Shown: positions 56,643 to 64,000 of the stretch, in pieces
How positions within the stretch are numbered: the first letter of the stretch is position 1
How the letters are laid out: the number at the start of each line of letters is the position of its first letter
DNA from: Urbifossiella limnaea
GTDB lineage: Bacteria > Planctomycetota > Planctomycetia > Gemmatales > Gemmataceae
Direction: 5' to 3'
Assembly: GCF_007747215.1 (NCBI RefSeq)
Contig: NZ_CP036273.1
Location: forward strand, 7,548,322 to 7,612,321
Length of the DNA: 64,000 bases
The notes under the pieces: model-generated
What the model was told of the DNA's origin: nothing
What the model saw: only the letters and a program-made list of their open reading frames with translations
The model's database searches: none
Made by a program: the position numbers and the translations under genes

Positions 56643-57308
56643 ATGACGGCGCGCATCGTGGAAGTGCGGAAGGGCCTGCGGAAGAAGAACGACGAGATCG
56701 CCGCCGGGCTGCGGGAGCGGTTCGCCGCCGCCGGCACGTTCGTGGTCAACCTGGTGTCCGGCCCCGGGACCGGGAAGACGCTGCTGCTGGAACGGACGCT
56801 GGCCGCCCTGCGGGACCGCGGCCGCAACCCGGCCGCCCTGGTCGGCGACCTGGAAACCGACAACGACGCCGTCCGGCTCGCCCGCAGCGGGGCGCCGGTG
56901 CGGCAGATCAACACCCACGGCATCTGCCACCTGGAAGCCGACATGGTCGGCCGACACCTGGACGGGTGGGCGCTGGCCGACCACGACTACCTGTTCGTGG
57001 AGAACGTCGGCAACCTCGTCTGCACCGCCGGGTACGACCTCGGCGAGGCGCTCCGGGTGGTCCTGCTGTCCGTCACCGAGGGGGAGGACAAGCCGCTCAA
57101 GTACCCGACGCTGTTCAACACCGCCGACGTCGGACTCATCACCAAGTGCGACCTCGCGGCGGCCTGCGAGTTCGACCCGGCCGCGGCGGTGCGGAACCTC
57201 CACGCGGTGCGGCCGGGGCTGCCGGTCCTCCGCGTGTCGGCGAAGACCGGCGACGGGCTGGGCGAGTGGCTGGCGCTGCTCGAATCCCGCCGCACCCCGG
57301 AGGGTTGA
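56643..57308 (+). CDS. hypB: Hydrogenase maturation GTPase
   Basis: 221 residues from ATG 56643. P-loop [18 protein letters not shown] (about 35-52), switch and metal site [10 protein letters not shown] (about 98-107), [15 protein letters not shown] (about 121-135) and [13 protein letters not shown] for guanine specificity. The histidine-rich nickel-storage tail found in some HypB is absent. GTP hydrolysis drives nickel transfer. Confidence 0.95.
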   Translation: MTARIVEVRKGLRKKNDEIAAGLRERFAAAGTFVVNLVSGPGTGKTLLLERTLAALRDRGRNPAALVGDLETDNDAVRLARSGAPVRQINTHGICHLEADMVGRHLDGWALADHDYLFVENVGNLVCTAGYDLGEALRVVLLSVTEGEDKPLKYPTLFNTADVGLITKCDLAAACEFDPAAAVRNLHAVRPGLPVLRVSAKTGDGLGEWLALLESRRTPEG

Positions 57309-57310
57309 TC

Positions 57311-57565
57311 ATGTGCCTCGCGGTCCCGGGCCGGGTGGAGGCGGTGTTCGACGCGGACGGCGTGCGGATGGGTACGCTCACGTTCGGCGGGGTGCGGAAG
57401 GACGTCTGCCTGGCGTACCTGCCGGACGTGGGCGTCGGCGACTACGCCCTCGTCCACGCCGGCTTCGCCATCAGCCAGGTGGACGAAGCGACCGCCGCGG
57501 AGACGCTCCGCACGTTTGCCGAGATGGGGGTTCTGGCCGACGAACTCGGGGAGGAGGCGGGGTGA
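57311..57565 (+). CDS. hypC: Hydrogenase assembly chaperone
   Basis: 84 residues from ATG 57311. [12 protein letters not shown] gives the invariant Cys2 that holds the iron with HypD, followed by [20 protein letters not shown] and [14 protein letters not shown]. It carries the Fe(CN)2CO unit to the large subunit. The stop overlaps the hypD start (GTGA). Confidence 0.94.
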   Translation: MCLAVPGRVEAVFDADGVRMGTLTFGGVRKDVCLAYLPDVGVGDYALVHAGFAISQVDEATAAETLRTFAEMGVLADELGEEAG

Positions 57566-58683
57566 AGTACCTCACCGAATTCCGCGACGGCGAACTGGCG
57601 CAGAAGCTGGCCGCCGAGATCCGGGCCGCCGTCACCCGCCCGTGGGCGATCATGGAGGTGTGCGGCGGGCAGACGCACGCCATCATCCGCCACGGCCTCG
57701 ACCAGCTGCTCCCGCCCGAGCTCGAACTGGTCCACGGCCCCGGCTGCCCGGTCTGCGTCACCCCGGTGGCCGCCATCGACCGGGCGCTGGCCGTCGCCGC
57801 CGCCCCGGGCGTCATCTTCTGCAGCTTCGGGGACATGCTCCGGGTGCCGGGCACCCGCGAAGACCTGTTCGCGGTGAAGGGCCGCGGGGCGGACGTGCGG
57901 GTGGTGTACTCGCCGCTCGACGCGGTCCGGCTGGCGAAGGGGAACCCGGCCCGGCAGGTGGTGTTCTTCGCAATCGGGTTCGAGACGACCGCCCCGGCGA
58001 ACGCGCTGGCCGTTCACCAGGCAGCCCAGCTCGGCCTCGCCAACTTCTCCGTGCTCGTGTCGCACGTCCTCGTCCCGCCGGCCATGGAAGCGATCCTGTC
58101 GTCTCCGGCCAACCGGGTGCGGGCGTTCCTGGCCGCCGGGCACGTGTGCAGCGTCATGGGCTACCACCAGTACCCGCCGCTGGCCGAGCGGTACCGCGTG
58201 CCGATCGTTGTCACCGGGTTCGAGCCGCTCGACCTGCTCGACGGCATCCGGCGGGCGGTGCGGCAGCTCGAAGCCGGGACGCACGCCGTGGAGAACGCCT
58301 ACCCGCGGGTGGTGACGTTCGACGGCAACCGGGCGGCCCAGGCGATGCTGGCCGAGGTGTTCGAGGTGTGCGACCGCGACTGGCGGGGCATCGGGACCAT
58401 CCCGAACAGCGGGTGGCGGCTGCGGGGCGGGTACCGGCGGTTCGACGCCGAGGAGCGGTTCGCGGTCGGCGACATCCGCTCGGCCGAGTCCCCGCACTGC
58501 CGCAGCGGGGAGGTGCTCCGCGGCACGCTCAAGCCGAACCAGTGCCCGGCGTTCGGCACCACCTGCACCCCGCGGACCCCGCTCGGGGCGACCATGGTGT
58601 CGGGCGAGGGGGCGTGCGCCGCCTACTTCAACTACGGCCGGCTGACCGCCGTCGGAACGGAGCGCGCGACGTGCCCGACCTGA
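57562..58683 (+). CDS. hypD: Hydrogenase formation protein, Fe(CN)2CO assembly
   Basis: 373 residues from GTG 57562 (GAGGAGG upstream). [12 protein letters not shown] (about 34-45) and [11 protein letters not shown] (about 62-72) hold the iron-binding cysteines, GFETTAPA the third conserved motif, and [22 protein letters not shown] the C-terminal [4Fe-4S] ligands. It builds the iron unit with HypC and HypE. Confidence 0.95.
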   Translation: MKYLTEFRDGELAQKLAAEIRAAVTRPWAIMEVCGGQTHAIIRHGLDQLLPPELELVHGPGCPVCVTPVAAIDRALAVAAAPGVIFCSFGDMLRVPGTREDLFAVKGRGADVRVVYSPLDAVRLAKGNPARQVVFFAIGFETTAPANALAVHQAAQLGLANFSVLVSHVLVPPAMEAILSSPANRVRAFLAAGHVCSVMGYHQYPPLAERYRVPIVVTGFEPLDLLDGIRRAVRQLEAGTHAVENAYPRVVTFDGNRAAQAMLAEVFEVCDRDWRGIGTIPNSGWRLRGGYRRFDAEERFAVGDIRSAESPHCRSGEVLRGTLKPNQCPAFGTTCTPRTPLGATMVSGEGACAAYFNYGRLTAVGTERATCPT

Positions 58684-59726
58684 CCCCCGCCGCCTGGACC
58701 TGCCCGCTGCCGCTCCGGGACTACCCGCACGTGGTGATGGGGCACGGCGGCGGCGGCCGGCTGTCGGCCGACCTGGTCGAGCACCTCTTCCTGCCCGCGT
58801 TCCGCAACCCCGCCCTCGCCCGGCTCGGCGACGCCGCCGTCCTCCCGCCCGTGCCCGGCCGGCTGGCGTTCACCACCGACGGCTTCGTCGTCCGCCCGCT
58901 GTTCTTCCCCGGCGGGTGCGTCGGCGACCTCGCCGTCCACGGCACGGTCAACGACCTGGCCGTGAGCGGGGCGACCCCGTTGTACCTGTCCGCCGGGTTC
59001 ATCCTGGAAGAAGGGCTACCCCTCGCCGACCTGGGGCGGATCGTCGATCGCATGGCGGCGGCGGCGCGGGCGGCCGGGGTGGCGGTCGTGTGCGGGGACA
59101 CGAAGGTGGTTGACCGCGGGCACGGCGACGGCTGCTACATCACCACCGCCGGCGTCGGCGTGGTGCCCGACGGCGTCACCCTCGGCGTGCAGCAGGCGAG
59201 GCCGGGCGACGCGGTCGTGCTGTCCGGGCCGGTCGGCAACCACGGGATCGCCGTCCTGTGCGTGCGGGAGGGGCTGGAGTTCGAGACGCGGGTCGAGAGC
59301 GACACCGCCGCGCTCACCGGCCTGGCCGCGGCCGTCCTCGCCGCGTGCCCCGCGACCCGGGCCATGCGCGACCCGACCCGCGGCGGGCTGGCCGCCACGC
59401 TGAACGAAATCGCGGCGGGGTCGGGCGTCGGGATCGAGATCGACGAACCGGCCGTGCCGGTCGACGACGAAGTACGGGCGGCGTGCGACCTGCTCGGCCT
59501 CGATCCGCTGCTGGTGGCGAACGAGGGGAAGCTGGTCGCGGTGGTGCCGGCGGACGCGGCGGACCACCTACTGGCAGCCGTGCGGCGGCACCCGCTCGGC
59601 ACCCGGGCCGCCGTCATCGGCCGCGTCACGGACCAGCACCCGAGGCTCGTCGTCGCCCGCACCGCCGTCGGCGGGCGCCGGGTGGTCTCGACCCCGGTCG
59701 GCGAACAACTCCCCCGCATCTGTTGA
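58671..59726 (+). CDS. hypE: Hydrogenase expression protein, carbamoyl dehydratase
   Basis: 351 residues from GTG 58671, overlapping hypD by 13 bp. The family opening [20 protein letters not shown], the PurM-like ATP site [26 protein letters not shown] and the invariant C-terminal PRIC, whose last cysteine accepts the carbamoyl group from HypF and is dehydrated to a thiocyanate. It is the last gene of the nifJ-hyp operon; ygiQ fragment D follows 65 bp later. Confidence 0.95.
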   Translation: MPDLTPAAWTCPLPLRDYPHVVMGHGGGGRLSADLVEHLFLPAFRNPALARLGDAAVLPPVPGRLAFTTDGFVVRPLFFPGGCVGDLAVHGTVNDLAVSGATPLYLSAGFILEEGLPLADLGRIVDRMAAAARAAGVAVVCGDTKVVDRGHGDGCYITTAGVGVVPDGVTLGVQQARPGDAVVLSGPVGNHGIAVLCVREGLEFETRVESDTAALTGLAAAVLAACPATRAMRDPTRGGLAATLNEIAAGSGVGIEIDEPAVPVDDEVRAACDLLGLDPLLVANEGKLVAVVPADAADHLLAAVRRHPLGTRAAVIGRVTDQHPRLVVARTAVGGRRVVSTPVGEQLPRIC

Positions 59727-59791
59727 CGAACCGCCCGTCGGTCCGACACCGGGGCGGGCGATCACCTCCGGGGCATGAGGTCGGGGGAAGT

Positions 59792-60178
59792 CTACTTCCT
59801 CCGCCGCACCTGCGTCTTCCGCCCCGGCCGGTAGCCGGCCGGCTTCGGCGGACCGGCACCCCTCTCACCGGGCTTCTCGCCCGTCGCCGGGTTGGCCACG
59901 GTGTGGTAGTGGTCGCCGCGCAGCGTCTCGTTCGCCTGCCGCCGCTTCGCCTCGATCGCCTCCTTCGGCGGCTGAGCGGGGATTAGCCCGTCGCACCCGC
60001 CGATCAGGTCGGCCCGCCCGGCCTGCGCCAGCGCGTCGCGCACCAGGAAGTAGTTCTCCGGCTTGAAGAACTGCATCAGCGCCCGCTGCAGCTTCCGGTC
60101 GCGCAGGTTGCGGGCGATCGTCACCGGCTTCTTCGAAAACGGCTCGATCCCCGTGTACCACATGCACGTGGCGATGTC
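59792..60178 (-). pseudogene. ygiQ 3'-end fragment D (DUF3362), well preserved
   Basis: Minus-strand DIATCMWYTGIEPFSKKPVT, RKLQRALMQFFKPENYFLVR, GRADLIGGCDGLIPAQPPKE, then RRQANETLRGDHYHTVANPA and the basic end KTQVRRRK at 59792. Junction GATGTC is at 60178-60173. The frame stays open only five codons upstream of the junction to a start at 60193, so it can encode a 133-residue protein. FKPENYFLV (not NDFLV) may be closest to the parent gene. It borders the right end of the hydrogen/fermentation island. Confidence 0.73.
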
Positions 60179-60193
60179 ATCGTTCGCCCGCAT

Positions 60194-60401
60194 GGAGGAT
60201 CGGCTTTCGAGCCGAACCCGATGTGGCCCCGGTTCTCGAAGGTCACCCCCCTATTTGACAGATCGGTTCATCGTCAGGCACCTGTTCCCGGCGCCGGCGC
60301 AAGGCTACTACGGCGTGGCGGGCGAATGTCGCCTACTTCTCCCGAACCCCTTTGAGCATGGCTCGTTTCGCCTCGTGCCGCGGCCTCATCAGGCGGTCGT
60401 A
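60194..60401. other. Intergenic region, no gene recognised
   Basis: About 210 bp between ygiQ fragment D and the insertion element, with a short hairpin near 60195-60212 (GGCTTTCGAGCC). No gene or tRNA-like fold recognised. Confidence 0.35.
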
Positions 60402-61718
60402 AGGCATGAGCGGGATGTTACCTTCCCAGTTCTTTGGGTCGGATGGTGAGGCTCCACTTGGGCAGTGTGGGTGAGCGGATCAGTCGGGCGGCGATTGGGC
60501 GTAACGCCGCCTTCGTCAGCCGCACGCCCCGCTCGTACACGGCCGTCGTCTCCCGGATGATCGGGCGGAGCCCCCGCCACGTCATCGCCCCCGCCCACCG
60601 CAACACGTCGGCCACCGACGACAGCAACGCCCCATTCCAGTGCCGCTCCAGGATGCCCCAGCACCGCTCGATCGGGTTGTACTTGCTGTGGTACGGCGGC
60701 AGGTACACCAACTCCACCGCCACCCGGTGCCGGTCCACGAACGCCACCATCCGCTTCAGGAACTGCGTCCGCGAGTTGCCGACCTCGGGGCCGTTGTCCA
60801 ACTCGACGTGCAGGCGGGCGACGCCGGGGTGGACCGCCTTCCGCTCGTTCCACCAGAGGTCCAACCCGTCGGCCAGGAAGTCGCTCGTCTCCTTCGAGTG
60901 GCCGAACAGGAACCACGGCTGGTGGATCGGCACCGCCCCGCGGTTCATCTCCAGAACCCCGAACGGGACCAAGATGGACTCGGGAGCCATGTCGTGGTCG
61001 AGCGCCTTCACCGGTTCCGCCGCCCGGCCCTCGCCGCCGCGGGAGAAGTCGCCCACCTTCACCTTCGCCTTGGTGTCGATGGAGATCCTCAGCGTGTCCG
61101 GGTCGGCCGCGGTCTCGGCGCGGGTCTCCTGGACGTGGGCGAAGATGGCGTCGGTCTGGGGGACCTTTTTTGCGGCCGCGCCTTCTGAACCCGGCGGAGC
61201 TTGTACCCGAGGCGGTTGAGGATGTCGCCGACGGTCTGACGGGTCGGCACCTTCCCGGCCAGTTCGGGGACGGCCAGCAACGCCTCGCGGACGGCCTTGG
61301 CGGTGATCCGGGTGTACGCGAACAGGGTCTGGAACTTGGGGTCCGCCTGGGCGTGCGGATCGACCAGGCGGCGGATGTGGACTTCCACCTCGGGGTGCAA
61401 GTCCTCGGTCGCCGTCCGCCCGCGGGATTCGAAGTCCTCGACGCACCGGATGCCGGTCCGGAGTTCGTTCAGGCCGGTGTGGACGGTGTCGCGTCCCCAA
61501 CCGAAGGTCGTCTCGGCGTGGCGGGCGGAGCCGCGGCAGTAGGTGTGAGCCATCTCGGCCTGGAATCGGCGCCGCTTGTGCCCGGTGAGCAGCGTCGCGG
61601 CGAGCAGGATGGCCCGCCGGGCGTCGTCCGTGAGTTCTGCCATCACGACCTCCTCCGTGAGGCATCCCTTGTAGCCGATCCCAGAGGTCACTGGGAGATC
61701 ACCTTCCCGCTCATGCCT
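60402..61718 (-). mobile_element. ISAzo13-like insertion sequence with inverted ends
   Basis: About 1.3 kb bounded by imperfect inverted repeats: AGGCATGAGCGGGA at 60402-60415 is matched perfectly by its complement at 61705-61718, and a further TCCCAG pair lies just inside (about 28 bases in all with an unmatched middle). The single transposase gene fills the element. A target duplication is not evident. Distinct in sequence from the element at 29696. Confidence 0.78.
60418..61643 (-). pseudogene. ISAzo13-like transposase, split by a -1 shift
   Basis: Starts at ATG 61643 (GGAGGAGG upstream): AELTDDARRAILLAATLLTG, GWGRDTVHTGLNELRTGIRC, VGDILNRLGYKLRRVQKARP. At a run of six A (61171-61166 reverse strand) the frame must move back one base to continue KKVPQTDAIFAHVQE, ISIDTKAKVKVGDFSRGG, LHVELDNGPEVGNSRTQFLK and PYHSKYNPIERCWGILERHW, ending at 60418. 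DTK, LDNGPE and NPIERCW hold the catalytic acidic residues, and both halves are otherwise intact. The A-run allows slippage, so a functional frameshifted product cannot be excluded. Confidence 0.75.
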
Positions 61719-61929
61719 CAGGGGCCGGCTGGACCGGTACCTGGAGAACATCGACGATCGGCTGGCGGCCGATTGCCGGAACGCCCGGGTGCTGCACTGG
61801 TGCCCCTACACTTGCGGCCGGCGGCCGGGCGTCGTAACATCAATCTGATTCAGTACTTCTCCCGGCCTTCCAGCGCCCATGACTCGCACCGCGGCGGGGG
61901 GCACGTACTCCCATCTTGGTAACTCGCGC

Positions 61930-64000
61930 ATGCGCCCGCTCCGGACTCGTAAGCGGTTGGCCGTCGAGCGGCTCGAAGACCGCACCAATCCGGGCGCCCA
62001 CCCCGTCGCCACGGCCGCGGCAGCAGGCTACCGCGTCGGCGACCAGATCATCACCCTCGACACCCGCGCCGACGAGTTAGTGGTCGGCCTCCCCGGCGGC
62101 ACCGCGGCGCTGGCTCCACTGGTCGCCACCGGCGGGCCTCTCGTCGGGCTGACCGCGGCGCGGTGGCTCACCCCCGAGCTCGTCGTCCTCGCCGGCCCCG
62201 CCGACTACGCCGCCAAGGCGGCCGCCATCCCCGGCGTCACCTTTACCGCGCCCGTGTACCAGAACCCCGACACCGGCGGCTGGCTCGTCGCTACGAACGA
62301 GGTGATCGTCGCCCTCGCTCCCGGCGCCGACCCGTCCGCGCTCGCCGACCCGCGCTTCGCGAGTTGGGAGCCGTTGCCCGGCACGCCCGACCAGTTTGTA
62401 GTCAAGGCCGCCGCCGGGTACGGCCCCGTGGCGCTGAGCCTGGCCGAAGCCCTGCACGGCGACCCACGCTTTACCTGGGCCGAACCGAACTTCTACCAGG
62501 ACTTCCAGAAGCACTTCACGCCGAACGACACGCTCTATGCCAGCGAGTGGCACCTGAACAACACCGGGCAGGTCGCCGGGCAGACGGCCGGGGCCGACGT
62601 CGACGCCGAACTCGCCTGGGACGTCACGAAGGGGAGCCAGAACGTCGTCGTGGCGGTGGTGGACGACGGCATGGACATCACGCACCCGGACCTGGCGCCG
62701 AACGTCTTTATCAACCAGGGCGAGATCCCGGCCGCGGTCCGCGCCGCACTCACCGACGTGGACGGCGACGGGATCATCAGCTTCGTGGACCTGAACAACG
62801 CGGCGAACGTCGGCGCCGGCAAGGCCGTGGACGTGAACGGCAACGGCCGCATCGACCCGAACGACATCCTGTCGCCGACGGCATCCGGCGGGTGGGCCGA
62901 CGGGGCCGACGGCAGCGACGGCAACGGGTACGTGGACGACCTGTGTGGGTGGGACTTCACCACGAACGGCACTACCGGCGACCTGAACCCTGGGGCCGAT
63001 GTGGCCGGCGACAAACACGCCACGTCGGTGGCCGGGGTTGCGGTCGGGGTGGGAAACAACAACCTCGGCACCACCGGGATCGCCTTCCAGTCCCGCATCC
63101 TGCCGGTCCGCATCTTCAGCGGCAACACGATCACCTCCGACGCGAACGTGGCCGCCGCCATCTACTACGCCGCCGGGCGGACGCGGGACGGGCTCGGCAC
63201 GTTTCGCTCCGGGGACGTGCTGAACAACTCGTGGGGCGGCGGCTCGCCGGTGGCCGCCATCACCGCCGCGTTCACCTGGGCGAGCAACACCGCGAAGGCC
63301 GGCAAGGGGGTGCCGACATTCGTCTCGAGCGGCGACGATTTTGCCTCCGCGGTGTCGTACCCGGCGAGCCTGGCGGGCTCACTGCCCGGCGTGATCGCCG
63401 TCGGCGCGAGCACCGACGTGGAAACCCGCGCGGCGTACAGCAACTACGGCCCGGAGCTCGACTTCGTGGCCCCGAGCGACGGCCCGAACTTCGGCGGCGT
63501 GTCCGGCATTGTCACCACCGACCGGCAGGGCACGAGCGGGTACAACACCGCCGCCGGGCTGACGGGGGACTACACCACCACGTTCGGCGGCACGTCGTCG
63601 GCGTCACCGCTGGCGGCCGGAATCGGTGCGCTGGTGCTGGCCGTGGACCCGACCCTGACCGCGGCGCAGGTACGGACCCTGATGCGGGCCACGACCGAGC
63701 TGATCGGCCCGAACGTGAACGCCGCCGGGTTCGCCGTCGGCTTCGGGTACGGGCGGGTGAACGCCAACGCGGCCGTGCGCGGCGTCGGCGTGGCCGAGGT
63801 GCAGGTGCTCGACGACCGCGCCGACGTGCCGGACGGCACCGGCTCTGTGAGCCTCGGCGGCGTGCCGGTCGGCGGGGTCGGGGCGACGCGAACGTTCCGC
63901 GTCCGCAACCAGGGCACGCTGCCGCTGACGCTCGGCGCGGTGAGCGTGACCGGCCCGTTCGAGGTGGTGAGCGGCCTCGGCAGCAGCACGCTCACGACCG
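61930..64000 (+). CDS. Subtilisin-like serine protease (S8), 3' end outside window
   Basis: 690 residues visible from ATG 61930; ATG 61879 in frame is an alternative. The N-terminus MRPLRTRKRLAVERLEDRTN is a planctomycete export-type signature. Residues about 30-195 look like an inhibitor-like propeptide. The protease domain (about 200-615) has the catalytic triad: aspartate in VVVAVVDDGMDITHPDLAP, histidine in GDKHATSVAGVAVGVG, and serine in GGTSSASPLAAGIGALV, with the oxyanion asparagine in LNNSWGGGSP. An EF-hand-like DVDGDGIISFVDLNN insert probably binds calcium. After it a beta-rich domain (FRVRNQGTLPLTLGAVSV, Ig-like) begins. Secreted or surface protease. Confidence 0.93.
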   Translation, partial: MRPLRTRKRLAVERLEDRTNPGAHPVATAAAAGYRVGDQIITLDTRADELVVGLPGGTAALAPLVATGGPLVGLTAARWLTPELVVLAGPADYAAKAAAIPGVTFTAPVYQNPDTGGWLVATNEVIVALAPGADPSALADPRFASWEPLPGTPDQFVVKAAAGYGPVALSLAEALHGDPRFTWAEPNFYQDFQKHFTPNDTLYASEWHLNNTGQVAGQTAGADVDAELAWDVTKGSQNVVVAVVDDGMDITHPDLAPNVFINQGEIPAAVRAALTDVDGDGIISFVDLNNAANVGAGKAVDVNGNGRIDPNDILSPTASGGWADGADGSDGNGYVDDLCGWDFTTNGTTGDLNPGADVAGDKHATSVAGVAVGVGNNNLGTTGIAFQSRILPVRIFSGNTITSDANVAAAIYYAAGRTRDGLGTFRSGDVLNNSWGGGSPVAAITAAFTWASNTAKAGKGVPTFVSSGDDFASAVSYPASLAGSLPGVIAVGASTDVETRAAYSNYGPELDFVAPSDGPNFGGVSGIVTTDRQGTSGYNTAAGLTGDYTTTFGGTSSASPLAAGIGALVLAVDPTLTAAQVRTLMRATTELIGPNVNAAGFAVGFGYGRVNANAAVRGVGVAEVQVLDDRADVPDGTGSVSLGGVPVGGVGATRTFRVRNQGTLPLTLGAVSVTGPFEVVSGLGSSTLTT

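Noticed and set aside
60194-60401. A tRNA gene as attachment site beside the island
   Set aside because: No cloverleaf, anticodon arm or TTCGA/CCA context could be found between ygiQ fragment D and the insertion element.
61166-61172. A6G run considered as a classical -1 slippery heptamer (A AAA AAG)
   Set aside because: The heptamer is in phase with the downstream frame and not with the incoming frame, so it is not the canonical arrangement; simple slippage or mutation is as likely.

Overview
The window looks like a chromosome segment from a GC-rich planctomycete, most probably of the Gemmataceae. Reasons: very high GC; two large secreted proteins that begin with the planctomycete N-terminal signature (LELLESRDLLDA at the left edge, VERLEDRTNP at the right edge); a TIGR03067-type protein; ISAzo13-type 'Rhodopirellula' transposases; several ECF sigma factors. 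No tRNA, rRNA or CRISPR array was seen. All family assignments come from reading motifs by eye; no search was run.

Left part (1-33.6 kb). A minus-strand giant extracellular protein (three fibronectin-III-like domains, a beta-helix, then about 26 near-identical 99-residue repeats) runs off the left edge. A small module follows (VanZ-like membrane protein, zinc-ribbon protein, XRE regulator); a second, decayed and rearranged copy lies at 21.4-24 kb. Between the copies is a compact biosynthetic operon: a hexapeptide acetyltransferase and a broken SGNH-like gene on the minus strand, and on the plus strand asparagine synthase, acyl carrier protein, AMP-forming acyl ligase, GNAT acetyltransferase, NadE-like amide ligase and PrmC/HemK-like methyltransferase. 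From 24 to 33.6 kb are accessory genes: GIY-YIG protein, HTH/terminase-like and coiled-coil proteins, an ECF sigma/anti-sigma pair, a double-PAS protein, a frameshifted ISAzo13-like element, another ECF sigma factor, an SDR and a TIGR03067 protein.

Right part (33.6-64 kb). Four fragments of the 3' end of a ygiQ-like gene (DUF3362 domain) lie at 33.6, 36.9, 42.2 and 59.8 kb. All are on the minus strand and all begin at the same internal point of the gene (GAYGTC junction). They divide the region into cassettes: [2OG-Fe(II) oxygenase, cyclophilin lipoprotein], [SWIM protein, SNF2 helicase, LexA-HTH/PRiA4 protein] and [hydrogen/fermentation island]. The island (42.8-59.7 kb) is self-contained: a CoA-transferase, hydrogenase protease hoxW, the NAD-linked bidirectional [NiFe] hydrogenase hoxHYUFE, and divergently nifJ (pyruvate:ferredoxin oxidoreductase), a dihydroorotate-dehydrogenase-like gene and hypFABCDE. 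Together these could oxidise pyruvate to acetyl-CoA, dispose of electrons as H2 through NAD(P)H and/or ferredoxin, and release acetate.

The most interesting reading is that the ygiQ fragments mark serial insertion of gene cassettes at one site. The fragments are more degraded leftwards, which suggests older insertions there and an intact ygiQ beyond the right edge. A second ISAzo13-like element with recognisable inverted repeats and a subtilisin-like protease close the window.
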